From the NCBI RefSeq assembly GCF_036199905.1, contig NZ_CP108109.1, positions 7,072,501 to 7,136,500 on the forward strand: a DNA stretch of 64,000 nucleotides, written 5' to 3'. Both the position numbers and the translations under genes were made by a program. Positions 51,657-59,320 of this stretch are shown here, in pieces; positions within the stretch are counted from its first letter, which is position 1, and every line of letters begins with the position of its first letter. The notes beneath the pieces were generated by a model. It saw only the letters and a program-made list of their open reading frames with translations. It was not told where the DNA came from and searched no databases. The DNA comes from Streptomyces sp. NBC_00223 (GTDB taxonomy: Bacteria; Actinomycetota; Actinomycetes; Streptomycetales; Streptomycetaceae).

Positions 51657-52139
51657 ATGCCAAGGAGCCGCCGGGACTGGAGCCACTACCGATTCCGCAG
51701 CGCGTGGCAGCTCGATGCCGCGCCCGACGCGGTGTACGCCGTTCTGGAGCGCCCCGAGGAGTACCCCGACTGGTGGCCGCAGGTCCGCGAGGTCCGCGGG
51801 ACCGGTGAGACCACGGCGGTGGTGCGCTTCCGGTCCGTTCTGCCGTACGACCTGACTGTCACCGCGCGGTCCACCCGCCACGACCCCGAGGCCCGGGTGC
51901 TGGAGATCGCCATGACCGGTGATCTGGAGGGGTGGGTGCGGTGGACGGTCGGCCCCGGCATCGGTGCCGGTACGGCCCTGCTCTTCGAGCAGGAAGTCGT
52001 GGTCCGCAAGCGGCTGATGCGGCTGCTCGCCATCCCCTGCCGGCCGCTCTTCCGCGCGAACCACGCCCTGATGATGCGGGCCGGCCGCCGCGGCTTGCGC
52101 TCCCGGCTCCGCGCCGCCGGGCCGGGGCATCTGGTTTGA
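51657..52139 (+). CDS. SRPBCC family protein (polyketide cyclase/dehydrase-like)
   Basis: 160 residues from ATG 51657. START-like fold: FRSAWQLDAAPDAVYAVLER at the first strand-helix, EEYPDWWPQVREVRGTGETT, TARSTRHDPEARVLEI, ending in a basic helix (RLMRLLAIPCRPLFRANHAL). Such proteins bind hydrophobic ligands; the ligand is not predictable. It is the intact paralogue of the broken gene at 44955-45206 and probably the ancestral copy beside tRNA-Val. Confidence 0.87.
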   Translation: MPRSRRDWSHYRFRSAWQLDAAPDAVYAVLERPEEYPDWWPQVREVRGTGETTAVVRFRSVLPYDLTVTARSTRHDPEARVLEIAMTGDLEGWVRWTVGPGIGAGTALLFEQEVVVRKRLMRLLAIPCRPLFRANHALMMRAGRRGLRSRLRAAGPGHLV

Positions 52140-52177
52140 ACGGCACCCCCGTTGGCCTGTATGGTTTGAGACGTCCC

Positions 52178-52249
52178 GGGCGATTAGCTCAGCGGGAGAG
52201 CACTTCGTTCACACCGAAGGGGTCACTGGTTCGATCCCAGTATCGCCCA
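52178..52249 (+). tRNA. tRNA-Val(CAC), right copy
   Basis: Identical over all 72 nt to the tRNA at 42790-42861. Anticodon loop TTCACAC gives CAC; discriminator A; no encoded CCA. Confidence 0.96.
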
Positions 52250-52256
52250 CCCACGC

Positions 52257-52290
52257 AAGGCCGGACGTCCCCCAGGGGCCGTCCGGCCTT
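52257..52290 (+). terminator. Terminator after right tRNA-Val(CAC)
   Basis: An 11-bp stem AAGGCCGGACG/CGTCCGGCCTT enclosing 12 nt, then CGCCGTCTTC. Unrelated in sequence to the terminator of the left copy. Confidence 0.65.
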
Positions 52291-52415
52291 CGCCGTCTTC
52301 GGGCCCCGCATTCGGCGGCGGGCGGGCAGACTCGATCCCGGCACTATGCCGTGTCCGACTACCGCCCACACACACGCAAGAGGGAGCGGATTCTCTTGAG
52401 AGGCGAACCAATCCA

Positions 52416-52979
52416 GTGACGACCCAGGTCATCGTGCTCAACGGGGGCTCCAGCGCGGGCAAGTCCACCCTGGTGCGCTGCCTCAAGGAGATTTTGCCGG
52501 ACCCGTGGATCAGCTTCGGTGTCGACGACCTGATCGAGCGGCTGCCGCCTTCGATGCTGGAGTCGGAGTCCGGACTGACCTTCGGGCCGCGCGGCGAGGT
52601 CTACGTCGGCGACGATTTCATGCGGCTGCAGAACGCCTGGATGCGCGGTATCGCCGCGATGGCGGGAGCCGGGGCACGGATCGTCCTCGACGAGGTGCTC
52701 CTCGGCGGTGGTGTCGCCCAGGAGCGCACCCGCCAGTACCTCGACGGCCTCGACGTGCTGTGGGTCGGCGTGCGCTGCGCCCCGGAGATCGCGGCGGAAA
52801 GGGAGATCGCACGCGGAGACCGGGTGATCGGAATGGCGGTGTCGCAGGCCGAGATCGTGCACGAGGGCGTCGTCTACCACATCGAGGTCGACACCGGCCG
52901 TACCGAGTCGCTGGAGTGCGCGCGCGCCATCGTGGCGTACATGTCCGAGGCCGCGCACACCAACACGGTTGGCGCGTAA
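52416..52979 (+). CDS. Chloramphenicol phosphotransferase-like (CPT) kinase
   Basis: 187 residues from GTG 52416. Walker A NGGSSAGKSTLVRCLKE (residues 9-25), the CPT segment WISFGVDDLIERLP and, later, ARIVLDEVLLGGG and LWVGVRCAPEIAAEREIARG with RGDRVIGMA (arginine lid). The founder enzyme of this family phosphorylates chloramphenicol in its producer, but many relatives have other or unknown substrates, so resistance is only a possibility. There is no chloramphenicol gene cluster nearby. Confidence 0.85.
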   Translation: MTTQVIVLNGGSSAGKSTLVRCLKEILPDPWISFGVDDLIERLPPSMLESESGLTFGPRGEVYVGDDFMRLQNAWMRGIAAMAGAGARIVLDEVLLGGGVAQERTRQYLDGLDVLWVGVRCAPEIAAEREIARGDRVIGMAVSQAEIVHEGVVYHIEVDTGRTESLECARAIVAYMSEAAHTNTVGA

Positions 52980-53161
52980 GACGTCACGACGAGAACGATC
53001 GCTGGTGGCAGCCGTCGGCAACGGCCGCTGTGCCACCGGTCTCAGCGACCGCCAGGACTGCGGGTTCGAGTTCGGCTTGCGGCAACGGCCAGTGGGTGCT
53101 GAGGCGGTAGTGCTGCGCGGGCAAGGGCAAGGGCAACTGACTGAGGCGGCGCGTGGCACGG

Positions 53162-53827
53162 TCAAGTGGGCAGGAGCCAGCTGTCGTAGCCGCGGGCGCG
53201 CAGGCGTTCGAAGGCATCGCGGACCCTTTCCGGGATGTGCTGCTCGATGGCGAAGCCACGCTTGGGGTACTCCATCACCCGTTCCATGTCGCCCATCAGC
53301 ATGTCGATGAGCTGCTTCTCGTCGTCGTGCGTCTTGACGTACTCGTCGTACGGCAAGGGCTGGGAGACGCAGATCGGCTCTACCTCGGGCCACAGCTTGC
53401 GGCAGGTCGCGTAGGCGCGGCGCTGCATGTATGGCATGGAGATCAGGAGCAGGGTGGTTACCCTGATGCCCGTGTTCTCCAGCACCTCGCGGGAGAAGCC
53501 GATGTTCTGGCCGGTGTTGGTGGCCTTGGGCTCCAGCAGGATGGCCTGATCCGGCACCCCCAGGGAAAGCGCGTGCTCGCGGTAGTGGGTGGCCTCGCCG
53601 CGGGGAAACCTCGCTTGGGTGGCAGTGCTGGTGTCGCCGGTGAAGACCACGGTCGGGAACATGCCGGCGTGGTAGAGGTCGGCGGTGGTGGTGGCCACAC
53701 CGAGATCGAGGCTGCCGAGGGTGATCGCGGCGGAGCAGGGCTTCAGCTCGTGGCCCATCTGGTGGAAGTCCCAGATGGCGCGGGCGTCGGCCCGGTCCGC
53801 GTCGCTGATCGGAGCCTGGTCGATCAC
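53162..53827 (-). CDS. YdcF/ElyC (DUF218) family protein
   Basis: 221 residues from GTG 53827, chosen because GAGGAG lies 6 bp upstream; there is no membrane segment. The DUF218 core is recognisable: PCSAAITLGSLDLGVATTTA, FTGDTSTATQARFPRGEATH, PKATNTGQNIGFSREVLENT and LLLISMPYMQRRAYATCRKL. Members bind nucleotides or SAM, and some act in cell-envelope synthesis; the reaction is unknown. The pattern T-N-T-G-x-N matches the usual T-x-T-x-x-N motif. Confidence 0.84.
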   Translation of the reverse strand: MIDQAPISDADRADARAIWDFHQMGHELKPCSAAITLGSLDLGVATTTADLYHAGMFPTVVFTGDTSTATQARFPRGEATHYREHALSLGVPDQAILLEPKATNTGQNIGFSREVLENTGIRVTTLLLISMPYMQRRAYATCRKLWPEVEPICVSQPLPYDEYVKTHDDEKQLIDMLMGDMERVMEYPKRGFAIEQHIPERVRDAFERLRARGYDSWLLPT

Positions 53828-53938
53828 GTGTACTCCTCGCTGTTGCGCACGGTCTTGATGCTTCGCAGTTGGTGTTTCAGGCCGTATCGGGTGGCTGAGG
53901 CTAATTCTGTACAGGTTTCTGTACCTGTACGGTGAAGT

Positions 53939-54289
53939 ATGGAGATCCCAGAGATCGTCACCGTGAGTGATGCCCGCGCCGGTCTGTCGAGAATTCTCGC
54001 GGAATTGTCGGACGCGGGTCGGGATGCCGATCCGGTGGTGATCGGAGCGCACCGCAAGCCGCAAGGTGTGCTGCTGTCCATTGAGGCATACGAAGAGCTG
54101 ACCGGCCGGGCGGCGCGGCGACAAGCCCTCGCGTCCGCGGCGGCCTCGGTCGAAGCGGAAGGGCTGCACATTTCCGAGTCCGCCATCCGCGACGGAGAAG
54201 CCTATGTGCGAGGCGAACTCGACGCGGGCGACCTCGTCGCACGCGCGATCAGCCGCCACCGGCATCGGACGGACCTGCAAGCAGGATGA
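53939..54289 (+). CDS. Orphan Phd/YefM-type antitoxin
   Basis: 116 residues from ATG 53939. The N-terminal domain has the antitoxin style: TVSDARAGLSRILAELSDAG, DPVVIGAHRKPQGVLLSIEA and YEELTG. The C-terminal extension (about 60-116) is longer than usual and would hold the toxin-binding part. No toxin-size gene follows or precedes it; the next gene is convergent and belongs to another family. The short gap to the YdcF-like gene contains an AT-rich possible promoter near 53897-53935. Confidence 0.75.
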   Translation: MEIPEIVTVSDARAGLSRILAELSDAGRDADPVVIGAHRKPQGVLLSIEAYEELTGRAARRQALASAAASVEAEGLHISESAIRDGEAYVRGELDAGDLVARAISRHRHRTDLQAG

Positions 54290-54368
54290 CAGAACCTATA
54301 TGCCCTGTCTGTTCGCCGTCATTCAATCGAGGCGTTTGACAGCGAACGCAGTCGTGCAGGCTTCCTTG

Positions 54369-54926
54369 TCAGCGAAGCTGGTCGCTCTGCGGCTCGATGC
54401 CTTTGATCCTGGTCGGAGTTCCCTCCGGGGCGAACGAGTGGTGGAAGGTGAAGGCGTGCGGTGCGGAGCCGTGGTCGTGGAGGCGCTCCAGCCTGGAAAC
54501 CCCGTCCTGCCAGGTGGGTATCACGCCGTCGGAGACCCACCAGAACACGTAGTTCGGGTGTCCCGTCCTCTCGAACCAGTCGTAACGCCTGTTGAGTGCC
54601 TCTCGGTGCAGACCGCTGTAGATGGCGTCGAAGGCGGGGCGCAGGTCGGTCCAGAGTGAGAGGGTCGTGGCCAGGGCGGTGGTTTCCACGGCGCGGCCCT
54701 TGCCGTACCAGGCCGGTACGGCGAACTCTCCCCATGCACCCCAGTCCGCCTCGAAGAGCATGCCCCGGGCACCGTCTGCCGCTTCAGCACGAGCGAGATA
54801 CCCGGGATGCCGGCTGATCTTCTGGTAGACGGCCTCACCAACGTCGTAGAACTCACGCGTGAGAGGTGCGGGATCGGAGAGAGGTGCCTTCAGGACGCCG
54901 AATGTGTACAGAGCAAGATGGGGCAT
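54369..54926 (-). CDS. DUF3291-like protein
   Basis: 185 residues from ATG 54926. The sequence matches the DUF3291 style: HLALYTFGVLKAPLSDPAPL, REFYDVGEAVYQKISRHPGY, LSLWTDLRPAFDAIYSGLHR, HPNYVFWWVSDGVIPTWQDG. The family is dimeric alpha/beta-barrel-like and its function is not known; some members are called monooxygenase-like. It has no partner gene. Convergent with the orphan antitoxin. Confidence 0.78.
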   Translation of the reverse strand: MPHLALYTFGVLKAPLSDPAPLTREFYDVGEAVYQKISRHPGYLARAEAADGARGMLFEADWGAWGEFAVPAWYGKGRAVETTALATTLSLWTDLRPAFDAIYSGLHREALNRRYDWFERTGHPNYVFWWVSDGVIPTWQDGVSRLERLHDHGSAPHAFTFHHSFAPEGTPTRIKGIEPQSDQLR

Positions 54927-55420
54927 GCGTCTCTCCCTGGTTGGGGTGCCTGGTGTGGACCCGGTTCGGTGGCTTCGCATGGGGGCGAGAATTCGTGGGG
55001 CGTGACCAACTCATCCCGTCGCGGGTGGCTCAGCCTGATGGAACCTCTGTGCGACCGTTCGCGATCGCCGAAGACCAGGTGAAAGTAGCTGCCTCTGCGG
55101 GCCATGTCGAAGTTGCGCTTTCCCTGTCCAAGTGGCCTCTTGGACAGGTCCTTGCGGGGGCTGGGACGGCGGCGCCGCCTGCCGTCGTGGAAGTCCGCAT
55201 CGGCTCAGCAACTGCGGAGGAGCAGCATCGACGGCTTCGCTCAGGCTGGTGGCTGGTGGCTGGTGGCTGGTGGCTGGTGGCTGGTGGCTGGTGGCTCGGG
55301 GCGATGCCGGCGGTGTCGACTTTGATTGGATGACGCGGCGACTGGGGTTCGCCGTCAAAAGTCACTGCCGCACCGTGGGTTGAGCATTCTCACCGAACCT
55401 CGATGAACGGCTGGTTCGTC
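54927..55420. other. Gene-free region with heptanucleotide array
   Basis: 494 bp between two genes read in the same direction. Besides the array at 55247-55295 no motif, hairpin or coding region with a domain was found. Possible frames through it on both strands are low-complexity at the array. Confidence 0.5.
55247..55295. repeat. Seven perfect copies of a 7-bp repeat
   Basis: TGGTGGC seven times head to tail with no mismatch, flanked by partial GGC and TCGGGG. Such a perfect microsatellite is rare in streptomycete chromosomes. Seven is not a multiple of three, so copy-number change would shift any reading frame across it. Confidence 0.93.
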
Positions 55421-55942
55421 TCATCGGAGTTCGAGTGGGTGCGGTTCTACATCTGCGGCCGCGATCCGGAACCGCAGCCAGGTGCCCGGATATGAGACGT
55501 CGGGGGGATGACGGTCCTGGCGATGAACGGGGCCATCCGCGACTTCGGCGACAACACCGGGCCAGAACCGGGCGGCGTTGCGGTTGGCATGGTCGAAGGA
55601 CAGGGTCCACTTGCCAGGGTGCCGTCGGAAAAGAAGTTGGGCAGCGACTCGGCCCACACCCAGTCGACGGTGCCTGCGCAGGACGAAGAACTCGCTCATT
55701 TCCCGGTCGCCGCTGTCGAGCCACCGCGTCATGCTGAAGCCGGCCAGGATGCCGTCTGTGGTGATGAAGCACGCCTCCCTGTCGTCCTCAGTGAAGTAGT
55801 GGTCCAAGAAGCGGTAGACGAATGTGCCGTGGGGCGTAATGTCGTATCCACGCAGCTCAGAGAAGTCGTACAGGCAGAGTTGCACGAGGTTCCCCAGGGG
55901 AGCCTTGTCCCCTTCCGCAACCGGAACCACCTCGACCGTCAT
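55421..55942 (-). CDS. GNAT-like acetyltransferase
   Basis: 173 residues from ATG 55942. The first part reads LVQLCLYDFSELRGYDITPH and YFTEDDREACFITTDGILAG; then comes the acetyl-CoA loop EFFVLRRHRRLGVGRVAAQL, and SFDHANRNAARFWPGVVAEV. The loop R-R-x-G-x-G is intact. It resembles a group of predicted GNATs in streptomycetes with unknown substrates. The final 30 residues are polar and less conserved. Confidence 0.82.
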   Translation of the reverse strand: MTVEVVPVAEGDKAPLGNLVQLCLYDFSELRGYDITPHGTFVYRFLDHYFTEDDREACFITTDGILAGFSMTRWLDSGDREMSEFFVLRRHRRLGVGRVAAQLLFRRHPGKWTLSFDHANRNAARFWPGVVAEVADGPVHRQDRHPPDVSYPGTWLRFRIAAADVEPHPLELR

Positions 55943-56554
55943 GGCTGACAGTGTTCCGCAACCCTTGAGGGTCTCGGGGCGTTTGACGGTCTTGCCGGTG
56001 TCGTAGCGGGGTGCCCGGTGTTTGTTCTTGGCACCGCAAGGCCCGGACGCCGGGGCCCGACGCGCGCTGACCCGCCGTTGGGTGCCCTGCGCAAAGGGCG
56101 GTTGGGGTGCCCCTTTCCGACGCCCGGCCGGGGCGGACCGGGCGGCGGGGCGGGATGGATGGTGGGGCTACAGGTCGTGGGCGCCGGAGACGATGGCGAT
56201 CTTCCATGCGGCGCTGCCGCCGCGGATGCGGACGGCGAGGGACTGGGTTGCGGGGTCGGTGTAGACGCGGCCCACGGTGACGGGACCGTCGCAGTCGATC
56301 CGACTGGGGTCGCGGTCCGGATCGGCCCCCGCCGGCCGACCCGGCACGCCTGCGCGGCCGGGCACGCCTGCCTGGACCTACCCGCCCGCCGGCCCCGCGC
56401 GCCTGCGCGGGCCGGTCGGAGCCGGGAAAGCACCCCTCGGGACAGGTCGCGGGGGCCGGCGCTTCGCGGCCGGGCCCCATCGCTCGGTAGGATTCGTCGG
56501 TGCGGCGGCCGCTGCCGCCGCAGTGTCCGTCCGACCCAAGTCAGGAGCAGACCG
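55943..56554. other. Region upstream of thrS
   Basis: 612 bp. It contains a doubtful small frame at 56168-56365 and GC-rich stretches that read Arg/Pro/Gly-rich in every frame. A reverse-strand segment near 55970-56060 reads KNKHRAPRYDTGKTVKRPE, which looks like a decayed gene end but was not identified. Confidence 0.4.
56168..56365 (-). CDS. Doubtful small protein
   Basis: 65 residues from GTG 56365, directly after an in-frame stop. The N-terminal third is Pro/Arg/Gly-rich. The rest, DGPVTVGRVYTDPATQSLAV and GSAAWKIAIVSGAHDL, reads like a normal beta-rich protein and not like a shadow frame. No ribosome site. It may be a real short gene or the end of a lost one. Confidence 0.35.
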   Translation of the reverse strand: MPGRAGVPGRPAGADPDRDPSRIDCDGPVTVGRVYTDPATQSLAVRIRGGSAAWKIAIVSGAHDL

Positions 56555-58537
56555 GTGTCAGATCTCCGTGTGACCATCAAACGCGATTCCGATGAGCGGG
56601 AAGAGCGGGTGGTCACGACGGGCACGACCGCGGCCGAACTGTTCCCGGGCGAGCGCTCCGTGGTCGCGGCCCGCGTCGGCGGCGAGCTCAAGGACCTGGC
56701 CTACGCCGTGGCCGACGGCGACGAGGTCGAGCCGGTGGACATCACCAGCGACGACGGCCTGAACATCCTGCGGCACTCCACCGCGCACGTCATGGCCCAG
56801 GCCGTGCAGGAGATCTTCCCCGACGCCAAGCTCGGCATCGGCCCGCCGATCAAGGACGGCTTCTACTACGACTTCGACGTCGAGAAGCCGTTCACGCCCG
56901 AGGATCTCAAGGCCGTCGAGAAGAAGATGCAGGAGATCCAGAAGCGCGGCCAGCGCTTCTCCCGCCGGGTCGTCACCGACGAGGACGCCCGCGATGAACT
57001 GGCCGCCGAGCCGTACAAGCTGGAGCTGATCGGCCTCAAGGGCGGCGCCGCGGCCGCGGAGGACGGCGCCGACGTCGAGGTGGGCGCCGGTGAGCTGACC
57101 ATCTACGACAACCTCGACGCGAAGACCGGCGAGCTGTGCTGGAAGGACCTGTGCCGCGGCCCGCACCTGCCGAGCACCCGCAACATCCCGGCCTTCAAGC
57201 TGATGCGCAACGCCGCCGCGTACTGGCGGGGCAGCGAGAAGAACGCGCAGCTCCAGCGGATCTACGGCACCGCGTGGCCCACTAAGGACGAGCTCAAGGC
57301 GTATCTGGAGTTCCTTGAGGAGGCCGCCAAGCGCGACCACCGCAAGCTGGGCAGCGAACTCGACCTGTTCTCCTTCCCCGACGAGCTGGGCTCGGGCCTC
57401 GCGGTCTTCCACCCCAAGGGCGGGGTCGTCCGCAAGGAAATGGAGCAGTACTCGCGTCTGCGCCACGAAGAGGCCGGCTACGAGTTCGTCAACACCCCGC
57501 ACATCACCAAGGCCAAGCTCTTCGAGACCTCCGGGCACCTTCCGCACTACGCCGAAGGCATGTTCCCGCCCATGGAGTTCGAGGGGCAGGAGTACTACCT
57601 CAAGGCCATGAACTGTCCGATGCACAACCTGATCTTCGACGCCCGGGGCCGTTCCTACCGCGAACTGCCGCTGCGGCTCTTCGAGTTCGGGACGGTGTAC
57701 CGGTACGAGAAGTCCGGCGTCGTGCACGGTCTGACCCGGGCCCGCGGTTTCACCCAGGACGACTCGCACATCTACTGCACCCCCGAGCAGGTGCCGGACG
57801 AGCTGGACTCCCTGCTCACCTTCGTGCTGAACCTGCTCCGGGACTACGGGCTGGGCGACTTCTACCTGGAGCTGTCCACCCGAGGCGACTCCGACAAGTT
57901 CATCGGGTCGGACGAGGAGTGGGCGCAGGCCACCGAGCAGCTGCGCCAGGCCGCCGGCAAGCAGGGCCTGGAACTGGTCATGGACCCGGGCGGCGCGGCC
58001 TTCTACGGGCCGAAGATCTCCGTCCAGGCCAAGGACGCCATCGGCCGTACGTGGCAGATGTCGACGATCCAGGTCGACTTCCAGCAGCCGGCCAGGTTCG
58101 GCCTGGAGTACACCGCCGCCGACGGCTCCCGGCAGCAGCCGGTCATGATCCACCGGGCGCTCTTCGGCAGCATCGAGCGCTTCTTCGCGGTGCTCCTGGA
58201 GCACTACGCGGGCGCCTTCCCGGCGTGGCTGGCCCCCGTCCAGGCGGTCGGCATCCCGGTCGGCGACGCGCACATCCCGTACCTCCAGGAGTTCGCCGGG
58301 GAGGCGAAGCGCAAGGGGCTGCGGGTCGAGGTGGACGCGTCGTCGGACCGGATGCAGAAGAAGATCCGTACGCACCAGAAGCAGAAGGTGCCGTTCATGA
58401 TCATCGTCGGCGACGAGGACATGACCAACGGCACGGTCTCCTTCCGCTACCGCGACGGCTCGCAGGAGAACGGCATCCCGCGCGACCAGGCGCTGGCCAA
58501 GCTCGTGGACGTCGTGGAGCGCCGCGTACAGGTGTGA
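56555..58537 (+). CDS. thrS: Threonyl-tRNA synthetase
   Basis: 660 residues from GTG 56555 (CAGGAG upstream). Domains in order: TGS (about 5-65), the N2 editing-type domain with HSTAHVMAQAVQEIFP (about 73 on), a class II catalytic core and a C-terminal anticodon-binding domain (VGIPVGDAHIPYLQEF on). Zinc ligands known from E. coli are present: cysteine in AMNCPMH, histidine in DDSHIYC and histidine in MIHRALFGSIERF. It charges tRNA-Thr. A strong hairpin follows the stop. Confidence 0.98.
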   Translation: MSDLRVTIKRDSDEREERVVTTGTTAAELFPGERSVVAARVGGELKDLAYAVADGDEVEPVDITSDDGLNILRHSTAHVMAQAVQEIFPDAKLGIGPPIKDGFYYDFDVEKPFTPEDLKAVEKKMQEIQKRGQRFSRRVVTDEDARDELAAEPYKLELIGLKGGAAAAEDGADVEVGAGELTIYDNLDAKTGELCWKDLCRGPHLPSTRNIPAFKLMRNAAAYWRGSEKNAQLQRIYGTAWPTKDELKAYLEFLEEAAKRDHRKLGSELDLFSFPDELGSGLAVFHPKGGVVRKEMEQYSRLRHEEAGYEFVNTPHITKAKLFETSGHLPHYAEGMFPPMEFEGQEYYLKAMNCPMHNLIFDARGRSYRELPLRLFEFGTVYRYEKSGVVHGLTRARGFTQDDSHIYCTPEQVPDELDSLLTFVLNLLRDYGLGDFYLELSTRGDSDKFIGSDEEWAQATEQLRQAAGKQGLELVMDPGGAAFYGPKISVQAKDAIGRTWQMSTIQVDFQQPARFGLEYTAADGSRQQPVMIHRALFGSIERFFAVLLEHYAGAFPAWLAPVQAVGIPVGDAHIPYLQEFAGEAKRKGLRVEVDASSDRMQKKIRTHQKQKVPFMIIVGDEDMTNGTVSFRYRDGSQENGIPRDQALAKLVDVVERRVQV

Positions 58538-58546
58538 GGCGGCGGT

Positions 58547-58583
58547 GGGCCCGGGGGCAGCGGTACGACACCGCCCCGGGCCC
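58547..58583 (+). terminator. Terminator after thrS
   Basis: A 10-bp stem GGGCCCGGGG/CCCCGGGCCC, further helped by CGGT/ACCG within the loop, 9 bp after the stop. Confidence 0.65.
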
Positions 58584-58683
58584 GTACGCGGCTTCGGGCC
58601 CGTAGGACGCCCCCGGCCGACCGGCCCCCGTCGCGCTTCCCCGCGCACCGGGGGCCTCTGCCTTCACCGGGGGGTGACGACCT

Positions 58684-59241
58684 ATGCTGATCGGCATGAC
58701 GAGTGAGCCGGAGCAGCAGATCGGGGCGGGGGTGCCGGACGCTTTCCAGCGGCTCTGGACCCCGCATCGCATGGCGTACATCCAGGGCGAGAACAAGCCC
58801 ACAGGACCCGGTGCCGGCGACGGATGTCCGTTCTGCACGATCCCCGCCGAGTCCGACGAGGACGGCCTCGTCATAAGGCGCGGGGAGCATGTGTACGTGG
58901 TGCTCAACCTGTACCCGTACAACAGCGGGCACCTCATGGTGGTGCCGTACCGGCATGTCGCCGACTACACCGAGCTGGACGCGGACGAGACCGCCGAGCT
59001 GGCCGAGCTGACCAAGCAGGCCATGACCGCGCTGCGGGCGGCTTCGGGCGCGCAGGGCTTCAACATCGGGATGAACCAGGGCGCGGTGGCCGGGGCCGGG
59101 ATCGCCGCGCATCTGCACCAGCACGTGGTGCCGCGCTGGGGCGGCGACGTCAACTTCATGCCGGTGGTGGGCAATACGAAGGTGCTGCCGCAGTTGCTCG
59201 CGGACACCCGCAAGATGCTCGCGGACGCCTGGCCGGCCTGA
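58684..59241 (+). CDS. HIT-domain nucleotide hydrolase
   Basis: 185 residues from ATG 58684; ATG 58696 is an alternative. The histidine-triad motif is AHLHQHVVPRWGG (H-x-H-x-H). Upstream are CPFCTIPAESDED (zinc-type C-x2-C), VVLNLYPYNSGHLMVVPYRH and FNIGMNQGAVAGAGIAAHLH. Homologues hydrolyse nucleoside phosphates such as Ap4A. In streptomycetes and mycobacteria this gene stands between thrS and pgsA, as here. Confidence 0.92.
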   Translation: MLIGMTSEPEQQIGAGVPDAFQRLWTPHRMAYIQGENKPTGPGAGDGCPFCTIPAESDEDGLVIRRGEHVYVVLNLYPYNSGHLMVVPYRHVADYTELDADETAELAELTKQAMTALRAASGAQGFNIGMNQGAVAGAGIAAHLHQHVVPRWGGDVNFMPVVGNTKVLPQLLADTRKMLADAWPA

Positions 59242-59253
59242 CCGTACGCGCAA

Positions 59254-59277
59254 GCCGGCCCGAACGCGCGGGCCGGC
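59254..59277. terminator. Hairpin between convergent HIT and membrane-protein genes
   Basis: A 9-bp stem GCCGGCCCG/CGGGCCGGC with a 6-nt loop, 12 bp after the HIT stop. A second CGGGCCGGCC follows near 59289, allowing alternative pairing. Confidence 0.6.
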
Positions 59278-59320
59278 CCGCCAAGAAGCGGGCCGGCCAC
59301 CGAACAAGCACCGAACGGCC

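Noticed and set aside
42790..52249. Classical integrative element using tRNA-Val as attachment site
   Set aside because: No integrase, excisionase or replication gene is present and both tRNA genes are complete with different terminators; a duplicated tRNA pair flanking an island is the safer reading.
52416..52979. Specific chloramphenicol resistance gene
   Set aside because: The family match is clear, but many CPT-like kinases act on other substrates and there is no biosynthetic cluster, so only the family name is given.
55247..55295. Phase-variable coding repeat
   Set aside because: No frame crossing the array has a recognisable domain or ribosome site, so a coding switch is not supported.
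55943..56480. Longer reverse-strand gene upstream of thrS
   Set aside because: The open frame is Pro/Arg/Gly-rich with no domain; only the end of one alternative frame (56168-56365) looks protein-like and is listed at low confidence.
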